NCBI GenBank assembly: GCA_041687675.1
Contig: JAWLBM010000022.1
Span: 1 to 64,000, forward strand
Direction: 5' to 3'
Length of the DNA stretch: 64,000 bases
Origin: JAWLBM01 sp041687675
GTDB lineage: Bacteria > Pseudomonadota > Alphaproteobacteria > Rhizobiales > Pleomorphomonadaceae
In this document: positions 44,037 to 52,160 of the stretch, piece after piece
Numbering within the stretch: the first letter of the stretch is position 1
How the letters are laid out: every line of letters starts with the position of its first letter
Made by a program: the position numbers and the translations under genes
The notes under the pieces: generated by a model
The model's database searches: none
What the model saw: the letters and a program-made list of their open reading frames with translations, nothing else
What the model was told of the DNA's origin: nothing

Positions 44037-44879
44037 CTACCCCCACCTCGCCCGGCGCGGCATCCGGAAGGGGAGCATCGCCTGGACGACCGGCGACGAG
44101 AACCGGTCGAGGTCGAGGCTTTCGTGCAGGCCCTCGGCGGTGCGGCCGAAAAGGCGGGCGGCGACCTGCGAGCGGGCGTAGAAGGGCGTGTCCTCCAGCG
44201 TTCGGACGAGCCTCGTGGCGGCGGCGTCCTCGGACAGCGCCTCGCGGCCGACCCGCCAGAGCGTGGGCGGCAGCGGCACCGCCGGCGGGGCCTCGTCGAC
44301 GACGAGCCCGCCGCGGCGGTCGAAGGCGACGGAGAAGCCCTCCGGCGGGCCGCCGCGCGGGCGGGTCGCGTAGCCGACGTCGGTGCCGGCCGCGTGGGAG
44401 AGCCGGGTCCAGGTCCAGGACGAGAAGCCCGCCTCCAGCGGCTCCGACCCGCGGTTGTGGTCGATATAGGCCGAGCCACGCCAGCGGAGCGACGGCTTGT
44501 CCATCTCCACCTCGATCCTCGCCACCGGCGCGATCGGCCGCCAGAGATGCCGCCCGGAGGGGTCGAGAACGAAGCTGCGGCCGTTGAGGAACTCCGGATG
44601 GACCCGCACCCGGCCGCGGATCCGCCGCGGGATCGGCACGGCGACCTCGTCGAGGTCGAGCGTCAGGCCGTCGCCGCCGAAGGCGAGGCGGCTCGGACCC
44701 ACCTCGAAGCGGTCGCGGTCGCGCGAAAGGGCCGAGCGGCCGCGCTCGGTCATCGCCCAGGCGCCGCGCGGGCCGTAGAGGGCCACGTTGATCGCCAAGT
44801 GGTGGCAGGGATCGGCGGCGCCGCGGCGGCGGGCGAGGGCATAGTAGGGCGAGAACACCGAGCCGACGAAGGCGATCAC
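44037..44879 (-). CDS. crtC: Acyclic carotenoid 1,2-hydratase
   Basis: 280 residues if it starts at GTG 44879 (VIAFVGSVFSPYYALARRR), matching the length I recall for the Rhodobacter enzyme. It adds water to the end of neurosporene or lycopene-type chains. Landmarks are GRGRSALSRDRD-like TERGRSALSRD, GRSFVLDPSGRHLWRPIAP and ARIEVEMDKPSLRW. The reading frame upstream (PVPPGGYAWWYLDGLSDDG, about 44885-44950) also resembles CrtC sequences from other bacteria but contains no ATG, GTG or TTG until 45253, deep inside crtD. The true start is therefore uncertain. Confidence 0.88.
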   Translation of the reverse strand: MIAFVGSVFSPYYALARRRGAADPCHHLAINVALYGPRGAWAMTERGRSALSRDRDRFEVGPSRLAFGGDGLTLDLDEVAVPIPRRIRGRVRVHPEFLNGRSFVLDPSGRHLWRPIAPVARIEVEMDKPSLRWRGSAYIDHNRGSEPLEAGFSSWTWTRLSHAAGTDVGYATRPRGGPPEGFSVAFDRRGGLVVDEAPPAVPLPPTLWRVGREALSEDAAATRLVRTLEDTPFYARSQVAARLFGRTAEGLHESLDLDRFSSPVVQAMLPFRMPRRARWG

Positions 44880-44905
44880 GGTGATCGCATGGCGGCCGTC
44901 GTCGC

Positions 44906-46450
44906 TCAGTCCGTCGAGATACCACCAGGCGTAGCCGCCGGGTGGGACCGGCGTGTCGAAAGAAGGTCCCGGATCGCCGTCCGCGCCGCCAGCCGGCCGG
45001 AGAGTGTCGCCATCGGCACCCCCGGGCCCGGGTGGGCGCTGCCGCCCGCGAGATAGAGGCCCTGGACCGGGGTCCTCGGCCCGGGACGCTGGAAGGCCGC
45101 CGCCCAGCCATGGGTCGCCCGTCCGTAGAGCGCTCCCCCCGTTCCCGGGAACATCGCCGCGAACTCCGTCGGCGTCGTCCGCACGCTGCCGATCGGGGAG
45201 ATCGACAGCCCCAGGCGCTGCATCAGGGCGAAGGTCGAGGTTTCGCATCGGTCGATCTCCTGGGCCTCGAGCGGGCGGACGTCGCCCTCGGCGGGGGCGT
45301 TGACGAGGATCAGCAGGCGCTCGCCCGCGCCCGGGTCGACGCCCGGGCGGAGGGCGCCGTGGCCGTCGCGGTCCTGGGCGCAGACGTAGACCGTGGGCCG
45401 CTCCGCAAGCCGGCGGTAGCGGACCAGCGCGTCGAATTCCGCCGGGTAGTCGCCCGAGAAGAAGACGGTGTGGTGCGACAGCGGGAAGCCCGCGGTGTGC
45501 GCGGCCATGGTCCAGGTGATCGCGGAGAGGGAGCGGGCGATCCGCGGCGTCGCCTCTGCGGCCGGGACCACGTCGGCGCCGAGAAGGCCGCCGCCGAGGG
45601 CGGCGACATCGCCGTTGTAGACCACGACCTCGGCGGGGATCTCCTCCCCGCCGGCGAGCCGCACGGCCGCCACCCGGTCGCCGCGGGTGCGGATCTCCGC
45701 CACCTCGGCGTTGCAGCGGACCTCGGCGCCGAGGCGGCCGGCCAGGTCGGCGAGCGCGGTCGCCACCCGCCGCATGCCGCCGTCGACGAGGTACACGCCC
45801 TTTTGCTCGACATGGGCGACCAGCATCAGCGTCGCCGGCGCGGCGAAGGGGGAGGAGCCGCAGTAGGTTGCGTAGCGGCCGAACAGCTGGCGCAACCGCG
45901 GGTCGAGGAAGTGCCCCTCCAGCGCCCGCCAGAGGGAGGTGAACGGTCTCAGGGCCATCAGCCCCGGCAGCCCCTTGATGCCGGCGGTGCGGACCAGACC
46001 GGTGAGGCTCGCCCCGTCGGCCTTGAGGTAGGGCTCCTCCAGCGTCTCGTAGACGCGGCGGGCGGCGCGGCAGAACTCGACGTAACGGCCGGCCTCCTCG
46101 GCGCCGGCGAATCGCGCGATCGCCTCGCGCGAGCGGCCGGGATCGGCGAACAGGTCGAGGGTGGAGCCGTCGAGCCAGGCGTGGCGGGCGAGGACCTCCA
46201 CAGGCTTCAGCGGGATGTGGTCGGCGAGCCGCTCGCCGGCGTCCGCGAACAGCTCCTCGAAGACGGGCAGGAGGGTGAAGACCGTGGGGCCCGCGTCGAT
46301 GGGGCCGAGCGGGCTGTCGACGGTGCGCATCTTGCCGCCCGGGGAGGCGGCCCGCTCGAGGACGGTGACGTCGAGACCGGCGGACGCGAGGTCGATCGCG
46401 GACGCGAGCCCGCCGACGCCACCGCCGATGATCACCGCCCTGGTGGCCAC
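44906..46450 (-). CDS. crtD: Hydroxycarotenoid 3,4-desaturase (methoxyneurosporene dehydrogenase)
   Basis: 514 residues from GTG 46450, preceded by GGGGACGGA. The dinucleotide site is AVIIGGGVGGLASAIDLASA (about 5-24), then VLERAASPGGKM, and the C-terminal signature is LYLAGGSAHPGPGVPMATLS. A longer frame to TTG 46483 would run into the promoter and PpsR region and is rejected. It introduces the 3,4 double bond after CrtC hydration. Divergent from crtE across about 100 bases. Confidence 0.93.
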   Translation of the reverse strand: MATRAVIIGGGVGGLASAIDLASAGLDVTVLERAASPGGKMRTVDSPLGPIDAGPTVFTLLPVFEELFADAGERLADHIPLKPVEVLARHAWLDGSTLDLFADPGRSREAIARFAGAEEAGRYVEFCRAARRVYETLEEPYLKADGASLTGLVRTAGIKGLPGLMALRPFTSLWRALEGHFLDPRLRQLFGRYATYCGSSPFAAPATLMLVAHVEQKGVYLVDGGMRRVATALADLAGRLGAEVRCNAEVAEIRTRGDRVAAVRLAGGEEIPAEVVVYNGDVAALGGGLLGADVVPAAEATPRIARSLSAITWTMAAHTAGFPLSHHTVFFSGDYPAEFDALVRYRRLAERPTVYVCAQDRDGHGALRPGVDPGAGERLLILVNAPAEGDVRPLEAQEIDRCETSTFALMQRLGLSISPIGSVRTTPTEFAAMFPGTGGALYGRATHGWAAAFQRPGPRTPVQGLYLAGGSAHPGPGVPMATLSGRLAARTAIRDLLSTRRSHPAATPGGISTD

Positions 46451-46484
46451 GTTCCGTCCCCGATTGACACCCACGTGTGGCAAG

Positions 46485-46528
46485 TGTCATCTTTTTTGGA
46501 CAGATTGGAAAGTCAAAATCACTTGACG
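46485..46528. promoter_or_regulatory. Tandem PpsR boxes in the crtD/crtE divergent region
   Basis: TGTCATCTTTTTTGGACA (46485-46502) is a perfect TGTC-N10-GACA site. Exactly 8 bases later AGTCAAAATCACTTGACG (46511-46528) matches with two end substitutions. On the minus strand TTGACT-N17-AAAGAT in this region could be the crtD promoter. Confidence 0.72.
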
Positions 46529-46548
46529 GTCCGATGGGAGGGGTCGCC

Positions 46549-47412
46549 ATGGATGCTTCAGCCCGGATCGAGCGCGCTCTCGAGCGCGCCGTCGATGCCG
46601 CCTCCGAGGGATGCCCGCCGCGGCTCGCGGCCGCGATCGCCGACGCGGTGTTCCCCGGCGGCGCCAGGATGCGGCCAAAGCTGACGCTGGCGGTCGCCTA
46701 CGCCTGCGGGGCCGACGACCCGGCCTCCGCCGACGCGGCCGCGGTGGCGATCGAGCTTCTCCACTGCGCCTCGCTCGTCCACGACGACATGCCCTGCTTC
46801 GACGACAGCCCCACCCGGCGCGGCCGGCCGGCCATCCACGTCGCCTACGGGGCCGACCTCGCGCTGCTCGCCGGCGACGGCCTGATCGTCCTCGCCTTCG
46901 AGGAACTCGCCCGCCGCGCGGCGCCGGCACGGCTTCCCCGGCTGGTGCGGATCGTCGGCGCCGCTGTCGGGGCGCCGCGCGGCATCGTCGCCGGCCAGGC
47001 GTTCGAATGCGAGCCGCCGGGCTTCGACCTCGCCGCCTACCATGCCGCGAAGACCGGGGCGCTGCTCGCCGGCGCCACCATGGCCGGGGCGGCCGCCGCC
47101 GGCGCCGAGCCGGAGCCCTGGCGGGCGCTCGGCGCCGCCATCGGCGCCGCCTACCAGGTCGCCGACGACATCCGCGACCTCGTGGCCGATCCCGAAGACC
47201 TCGGCAAGCCGACCGGTCGTGACGCCGCCCTCGGCCGGCCGAGCGCCACCCGCCACTACGGCCTTGACGGGGCGGTGGAGCGGCTGAAGGCGCTGGTCGC
47301 GGAGGCCGTCGCCGTGGTGCCGGACTGCCCGGGCGACGCCATGCTGCGGACGCTCATCCTCCACGAAACCCGCAAGTTCCTGCCGGAGAGCCTCGCGGCC
47401 CGGGCCGCCTGA
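46549..47412 (+). CDS. crtE: Geranylgeranyl diphosphate synthase
   Basis: 287 residues from ATG 46549, with GGGAGGGG at the right distance; the ATG at 46534 overlaps that site and is less likely. The first Asp-rich motif is VHDDMPCFDD (79-86), the second QVADDIRDLVAD. It makes the C20 precursor for carotenoids and for the bacteriochlorophyll tail. The start is 20 bases after the second PpsR box. crtF follows three bases after its stop. Confidence 0.95.
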   Translation: MDASARIERALERAVDAASEGCPPRLAAAIADAVFPGGARMRPKLTLAVAYACGADDPASADAAAVAIELLHCASLVHDDMPCFDDSPTRRGRPAIHVAYGADLALLAGDGLIVLAFEELARRAAPARLPRLVRIVGAAVGAPRGIVAGQAFECEPPGFDLAAYHAAKTGALLAGATMAGAAAAGAEPEPWRALGAAIGAAYQVADDIRDLVADPEDLGKPTGRDAALGRPSATRHYGLDGAVERLKALVAEAVAVVPDCPGDAMLRTLILHETRKFLPESLAARAA

Positions 47413-47415
47413 CCG

Positions 47416-48585
47416 ATGCACAGCCCCCGCGTGCCGGACCGGCGGCCCCTCTCCGCCCGGCTGGCCGAGTCCCTCTCGGACCGCTTCGCCGCCTGGCGCG
47501 ACCGCACCATCGCCAGCCCGCGGTTCCAGCGCCTTGCCGCCGACCTGCCGTTCACCCGGCCGGTGGCGCGCCGGCGCGCGGCCGGGCTCTTCGACCTCTG
47601 CGCCGGATTCGTCTATTCGCAGGTGCTGCTCGCCTGCGTCCGCCTCGGCCTGTTCGACCACCTGGCGGAGGGCCCGCTGCCGGCCGGGGCGATCGCCGCC
47701 GCCACCGGGCTCGACGCGGCGGCGACGGAGCGCCTGCTCGCCGCCGCCGCCTCGCTGGACCTCGTCGAGCGCCGGGCGGGCGGGCGCTGGGGCCTCGGCA
47801 TGCACGGGGCGGCGCTCCGCGGCAACCCGGGCCTCGCCGCCATGATCGAGCACCACGCCCTCGTCTACCGCGACCTCCAGGATCCGGTGGCGCTGCTGAA
47901 GGGCGAGGCGACGACCGCTCTCGCCGGCTTCTGGCGCTATGGCGAGGGGGCCGACGCGGTGCCCGACGGGACCACGGCGGCGGCCTACTCGGCGCTGATG
48001 TCGGCCACCCAGGGCTTCGTGCGCGACGATGTGATGGACGCGTTCCGCTTCGGCCGGCACCGGGCGGTGATGGACGTCGGCGGCGGCGACGGGACCTTCC
48101 TCGCCGCGCTCGCCCGCCGGCACCCGCACTTGCGACTGACGCTGTTCGACCTGCCGCCGGTCGCGGCCCTCGCCGCCGCCCGATTCGAGGCGGAGGGCCT
48201 CGCCGGCCGGGCCCGCGCGGTTCCCGGCGACTTCCGCCACGACCGGCTGCCGGACGGGGCCGACCTCGTCACCCTGGTGCGGGTCCTGCACGACCACGAC
48301 GACGATACGGTGCGCCAGCTGCTCTCGGCGGTGCGCCGCGGCCTTCGTCCGGGTGCGCGCCTGCTCGTCGCCGAGCCGATGGCGGGCACGCCGGGGCTCG
48401 GGCGGGTCGGGGACGCCTACTTCGGATTCTACCTGATGGCCATGGGCCGGGGCCTGCCGCGCACCGCCGAGCGCATTGGCGACCTGCTGCGCACGGCCGG
48501 CTTCGACCGGATCCGCCCGGTCCGGACGCGACGGCCGATGCTCGTATCGATGATGCTGGCCGAGGCCGGTGATCCACCGACTTGA
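47416..48585 (+). CDS. crtF: Hydroxyneurosporene O-methyltransferase
   Basis: 389 residues. The SAM motif VMDVGGGDGTFLAALARRHP (about 212-231) and the dimerisation-type N-terminus (about 60-130, with a winged-helix segment FDHLAEGPLPAGAIAAATGL) match plant-type O-methyltransferases including CrtF. It methylates the C1 hydroxyl made by CrtC. It is followed by the bchC promoter, but read-through into bchCXYZ-puf is expected, as in Rhodobacter superoperons. Confidence 0.93.
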   Translation: MHSPRVPDRRPLSARLAESLSDRFAAWRDRTIASPRFQRLAADLPFTRPVARRRAAGLFDLCAGFVYSQVLLACVRLGLFDHLAEGPLPAGAIAAATGLDAAATERLLAAAASLDLVERRAGGRWGLGMHGAALRGNPGLAAMIEHHALVYRDLQDPVALLKGEATTALAGFWRYGEGADAVPDGTTAAAYSALMSATQGFVRDDVMDAFRFGRHRAVMDVGGGDGTFLAALARRHPHLRLTLFDLPPVAALAAARFEAEGLAGRARAVPGDFRHDRLPDGADLVTLVRVLHDHDDDTVRQLLSAVRRGLRPGARLLVAEPMAGTPGLGRVGDAYFGFYLMAMGRGLPRTAERIGDLLRTAGFDRIRPVRTRRPMLVSMMLAEAGDPPT

Positions 48586-48594
48586 CAGTCCTGT

Positions 48595-48638
48595 AGTAAA
48601 GATGGCTTGACATAATGAGCCGTCAAGCGTCTCTTACA
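48595..48638 (+). promoter_or_regulatory. bchC promoter with tandem PpsR boxes 8 bp apart
   Basis: AGTAAAGATGGCTTGACA (48595-48612) and CGTCAAGCGTCTCTTACA (48621-48638) each differ from TGT-N12-ACA in one base and are 8 bp apart, the spacing known for CrtJ at Rhodobacter bchC. The first ends in a TTGACA -35. GCTTGAC-N10-GTCAAGC (48605-48628) forms an inverted repeat shared with the bchG promoter. Confidence 0.7.
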
Positions 48639-48679
48639 GTATGGAACGGGAAGGCCGGGCAACGGCCGGGAGAGCCATC

Positions 48680-49612
48680 ATGGATACCCTCGCCGTGGTC
48701 TTGCAGGGCCCGCAGCAGCTGGCGGTGAACCGCCTGCCGCTCGATCCCGCCGGCGACGCCGACGTGGTGGTGGAGGTGTCCTGGTCCGGCATCAGCACCG
48801 GCACGGAGAAGCTGCTCTGGTCCGGTCGCATGCCGCCCTTTCCCGGGCTCGGATACCCGCTGGTGCCCGGCTACGAGACCGTCGGCCGCATCGTCGAGGC
48901 CGGTCCCGCCGCGACGGCCGCGCCCGGGTCCTTCGTGTTCGTGCCCGGGGCGCGCTGCTACGGGCCGGTGCGTGGCCTCTTCGGCGGCGCGGCCTCGCGC
49001 ATCGTCGTCGCCTCCGAGCGCGTCACCGTGCTCGACGAGAGCCTCGGCGAGCGGGGCGTGCTGCTCGCCCTCGCCGCCACCGCGCGCCATGCCTTCGCGG
49101 ATCGCCCGCCGCCGGAGCTGATCGTCGGCCATGGCGTCCTCGGGCGGCTGCTGGCCCGCCTCGCGGTCGAGGCGGGCGGGGCGCCCGTCGTGTGGGAGAC
49201 CAATCCGGAGCGCCGGGCCGGCGCCGAGGGCTACGCCGTGGTGGCGCCGGAGGAGGACGCGCGCCGCGACTACGCCGTCGTCTGCGACGCCAGCGGCGAT
49301 CCGGACGGCCTCGACCGGCTGATCGCCCGCCTCGCCCCCGGCGGCGAGGTCGTGCTCGCGGGCTTCTACGACGCGCCGCTCCGCTTCGCCTTCCCGCCGG
49401 CCTTCATGCGCGAGGCGCGGATCCGCATTGCCGCCGAGTGGAAGCCGGCCGATCTCGCCGCCGTCACGGCGCTCGTCGCCGCCGGCCGCCTGTCGCTGGA
49501 CGGGCTGATCACGCACCGCGCCGCGGCGTCCGCCGCACCCGAGGCCTACGAGACCGCCTTCGGCGATCCCGCCTGCCTCAAGATGATCCTGGACTGGAGG
49601 GCCGCCTCATGA
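48680..49612 (+). CDS. bchC: Bacteriochlorophyllide a dehydrogenase
   Basis: 310 residues, medium-chain dehydrogenase fold without catalytic zinc ligands. Landmarks are VEVSWSGISTGTEKLLWSG (about 30-48), PLVPGYETVGRI and the nucleotide site LIVGHGVLGRLLARL. It oxidises the C3 hydroxyethyl group made by BchF to acetyl. GGGAGAG precedes the ATG; the stop overlaps bchX (ATGA). Confidence 0.95.
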   Translation: MDTLAVVLQGPQQLAVNRLPLDPAGDADVVVEVSWSGISTGTEKLLWSGRMPPFPGLGYPLVPGYETVGRIVEAGPAATAAPGSFVFVPGARCYGPVRGLFGGAASRIVVASERVTVLDESLGERGVLLALAATARHAFADRPPPELIVGHGVLGRLLARLAVEAGGAPVVWETNPERRAGAEGYAVVAPEEDARRDYAVVCDASGDPDGLDRLIARLAPGGEVVLAGFYDAPLRFAFPPAFMREARIRIAAEWKPADLAAVTALVAAGRLSLDGLITHRAAASAAPEAYETAFGDPACLKMILDWRAAS

Positions 49613-50625
49613 ACACCGTCGTCAAGCCGCCTGGGGGCTCGCCGAACGCGGCGATGGCCGAAGCGCTGCGGGCCGAGGCCGCGATCGAGCCGGACGCCCC
49701 GTCCACCGCGCCGGTGGCCAAGGCCACCCAGGTGATCGCCATCTACGGCAAGGGCGGCATCGGCAAGAGCTTCACGCTCGCCAACCTCAGCTACAACATG
49801 GCCCAGCGCGGCAAGAAGGTGCTGCTGATCGGCTGCGACCCGAAGAGCGACACCACCTCGCTGCTGTTCGGCGGCCGCGCCTGCCCGACCATCATCGAGA
49901 CCTCGTCGAAGAAGAAGCTCGCCGGCGAGGACGTGAAGATCGGCGACGTCTGCTTCAAGCGCGACGGCGTCTTCGCGATGGAGCTCGGCGGGCCGGAGGT
50001 CGGCCGCGGCTGCGGCGGGCGCGGCATCATCCACGGCTTCGAGCTGCTCGAGAAGCTGGGCTTCCACGAGTGGGGCTTCGACTACGTGCTGCTCGACTTC
50101 CTCGGCGACGTGGTCTGCGGCGGCTTCGGCCTGCCGATCGCCCGCGACATGTGCCAGAAGGTCATCGTCGTCGGCTCCAACGACCTGCAGTCGCTCTACG
50201 TCGCCAACAACGTCTGCTCGGCGGTGGACTACTTCCGCAAGCTCGGCGGCAACGTCGGCGTCGCGGGCATGGTGGTGAACAAGGACGACGGCACCGGCGA
50301 GGCGGCCGCCTTCGCCGCCGCGGCCGGCATCCCGGTGCTCGCGGCGATCCCCGCCGACGAGGACATCCGCCGCAAGAGCGCCAACTACCAGATCGTCGGC
50401 CGGCCGGGCGACCGCTGGGCGCCGCTGTTCGACGACCTTGCCGACAACGTCGCCACCGCCCCGCCGGTGCGCCCGACCCCGCTCACCCAGGACGAGCTGC
50501 TCGGCCTCTTCAAGGGCGAGGAGGTCGGCCGCGGCGTGGTGCTCGATCCGGCGACGATGGAGGACATGTGCGGCGTCTCCTCCTTCGAGAAGCCTTCGCT
50601 CGAAGTCGTCTACGACACCGTTTGA
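49609..50625 (+). CDS. bchX: Chlorophyllide reductase iron-sulfur ATPase
   Basis: 338 residues, NifH-like. The P-loop YGKGGIGKSFTLANLS is at about 46-61; GCDPKSDTTSLLFGG follows. Cluster cysteines lie in EVGRGCGGRGI and LGDVVCGGFG. It feeds electrons to BchY-BchZ to reduce ring B of chlorophyllide, the step that makes a bacteriochlorin. The N-terminal 40 residues are a family-typical extension. Confidence 0.97.
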   Translation: MNTVVKPPGGSPNAAMAEALRAEAAIEPDAPSTAPVAKATQVIAIYGKGGIGKSFTLANLSYNMAQRGKKVLLIGCDPKSDTTSLLFGGRACPTIIETSSKKKLAGEDVKIGDVCFKRDGVFAMELGGPEVGRGCGGRGIIHGFELLEKLGFHEWGFDYVLLDFLGDVVCGGFGLPIARDMCQKVIVVGSNDLQSLYVANNVCSAVDYFRKLGGNVGVAGMVVNKDDGTGEAAAFAAAAGIPVLAAIPADEDIRRKSANYQIVGRPGDRWAPLFDDLADNVATAPPVRPTPLTQDELLGLFKGEEVGRGVVLDPATMEDMCGVSSFEKPSLEVVYDTV

Positions 50626-50639
50626 CGGGAACGCGACCC

Positions 50640-52160
50640 ATGGCCCTCGACGATCACGACCCGCACCCCGTACCCGACAGCGTCGTCGCCGACGGCTGCC
50701 ACGGCGGCGCGGCCGAGATGCGCCGCGCCGCGGCTGCGGCCGGCGCCAGCGAGGTGCTCGACCGCTACGCCGCGGACTATCCGACCGGCCCGCACGACCA
50801 GCCGCAGAGCATGTGCCCGGCCTTCGGGTCGCTGCGGGTGGGGCTGCGGATGCGGCGGACGGCGACCGTGCTGTCCGGCTCGGCCTGCTGCGTCTACGGC
50901 CTCACCTTCACCTCCCACTTCTACGGGGCGAAGCGGACCGTCGGCTACGTGCCCTTCAACTCCGAGACGCTGGTCACCGGCAAGCTCTTCGAGGACATCC
51001 GCGACGCGGTCCACGCGCTCGCCGACCCGGCGCTCTACGACGTCGTGGTGGTGACGAACCTCTGCGTTCCCACCGCTTCCGGCGTGCCGCTCCGCCTGCT
51101 GCCCAAGGAGATCAACGGCGTCCGGATCATCGGCATCGACGTTCCGGGCTTCGGGGTGCCGACCCACGCCGAGGCCAAGGACGTGCTCGCCGGGGCGATG
51201 CTCGCCTTTGCCCGCCGCGAGGCCGAGAACGGCCCGGTGCAGGCGCCGCGCGGCGGCCCGAGCGACCGGCCGACGGTGACGCTGCTCGGCGAGATGTTCC
51301 CCGCGGACCCGGTCGGCATCGGCCGGATGCTGGAGCCGATGGGTCTCGCCGCCGGGCCGGTGGTGCCGACGCGCGAGTGGCGCGAGCTCTACGCCGCGCT
51401 GGATTGCGTCGCCGTCGCGGCGATCCATCCCTTCTACACGGCCTCGGTGCGCGAGTTCGAGGCGGCGGGGCGGCCGGTGGTCGGCTCGGCCCCGGTGGGC
51501 GCCGAGGGCACCGACGCCTGGCTGAAGGCGGTCGGGGAGATCGCCGGCGTGCCGGCGCGGCTCGTCGACGAGACGCGCAACCGCCAGCGGGCCGCCGTCG
51601 CCGGCGCCCTCGCCGGGAGCCCGGTGAAGGGGCGGATCACGGTGTCCGGCTACGAGGGCTCGGAGCTGCTCGTCGCGCGCCTCCTGGTCGAGAGCGGGGC
51701 GGAGGTTCCCTACGTCGGCACCGCCTGCCCGCGCACCCGCTGGTCGGATCCCGACCGCGAATGGCTGGAGGCGAAGGGCGTCACGGTGGTCTACCGCGCC
51801 TCGCTGGAGAGCGACATCGCCGCCATGCGGGAGGTGCGCCCGGACCTTGCCATCGGCACCACGCCGGTGGTGCAGAAGGCCAAGGAGATGGCGATCCCGG
51901 CGCTCTACTTCACCAACCTCGTGTCCGCCCGGCCGCTGTTCGGCGCCGCCGGGGCCGGCTCGCTCGCCCACCTCGTCAATGGCGCGATCGCCAACAAGGC
52001 CCGCTTCGAGGCGATGGAGGCCTTCTTCGACGGCGTCGGCGAGGGCGACACCGCCGGCGTCTGGCAGGACGAGCCGGCGGTCCGCCCCGGCTTCCGCGAG
52101 AAGATGCGCCGCCGCCTCGGCGCCGCGGCGAAGGCCGCCAAGTCCGAGGAGATGATCTGA
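50640..52160 (+). CDS. bchY: Chlorophyllide reductase subunit Y
   Basis: 506 residues, NifD/K-like. Cluster cysteines are in QSMCPAFGSLRVG (about 59), GSACCVYGLTF (about 81) and TNLCVPTASGVP (about 142). With BchZ it forms the catalytic heterotetramer of chlorophyllide reductase. The start ATG is 14 bases after the bchX stop; its stop overlaps the bchZ ATG (TGATG). Confidence 0.97.
   Translation: MALDDHDPHPVPDSVVADGCHGGAAEMRRAAAAAGASEVLDRYAADYPTGPHDQPQSMCPAFGSLRVGLRMRRTATVLSGSACCVYGLTFTSHFYGAKRTVGYVPFNSETLVTGKLFEDIRDAVHALADPALYDVVVVTNLCVPTASGVPLRLLPKEINGVRIIGIDVPGFGVPTHAEAKDVLAGAMLAFARREAENGPVQAPRGGPSDRPTVTLLGEMFPADPVGIGRMLEPMGLAAGPVVPTREWRELYAALDCVAVAAIHPFYTASVREFEAAGRPVVGSAPVGAEGTDAWLKAVGEIAGVPARLVDETRNRQRAAVAGALAGSPVKGRITVSGYEGSELLVARLLVESGAEVPYVGTACPRTRWSDPDREWLEAKGVTVVYRASLESDIAAMREVRPDLAIGTTPVVQKAKEMAIPALYFTNLVSARPLFGAAGAGSLAHLVNGAIANKARFEAMEAFFDGVGEGDTAGVWQDEPAVRPGFREKMRRRLGAAAKAAKSEEMI

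Noticed and set aside
44880..45253. ATG 45253 as the crtC start
   Set aside because: It would add about 125 residues, mostly Pro/Gly-rich frame overlapping conserved crtD sequence.
46451..46483. TTG 46483 as the crtD start
   Set aside because: It would extend into the crtD/crtE promoter region; GTG 46450 has a ribosome site and gives the usual N-terminus.
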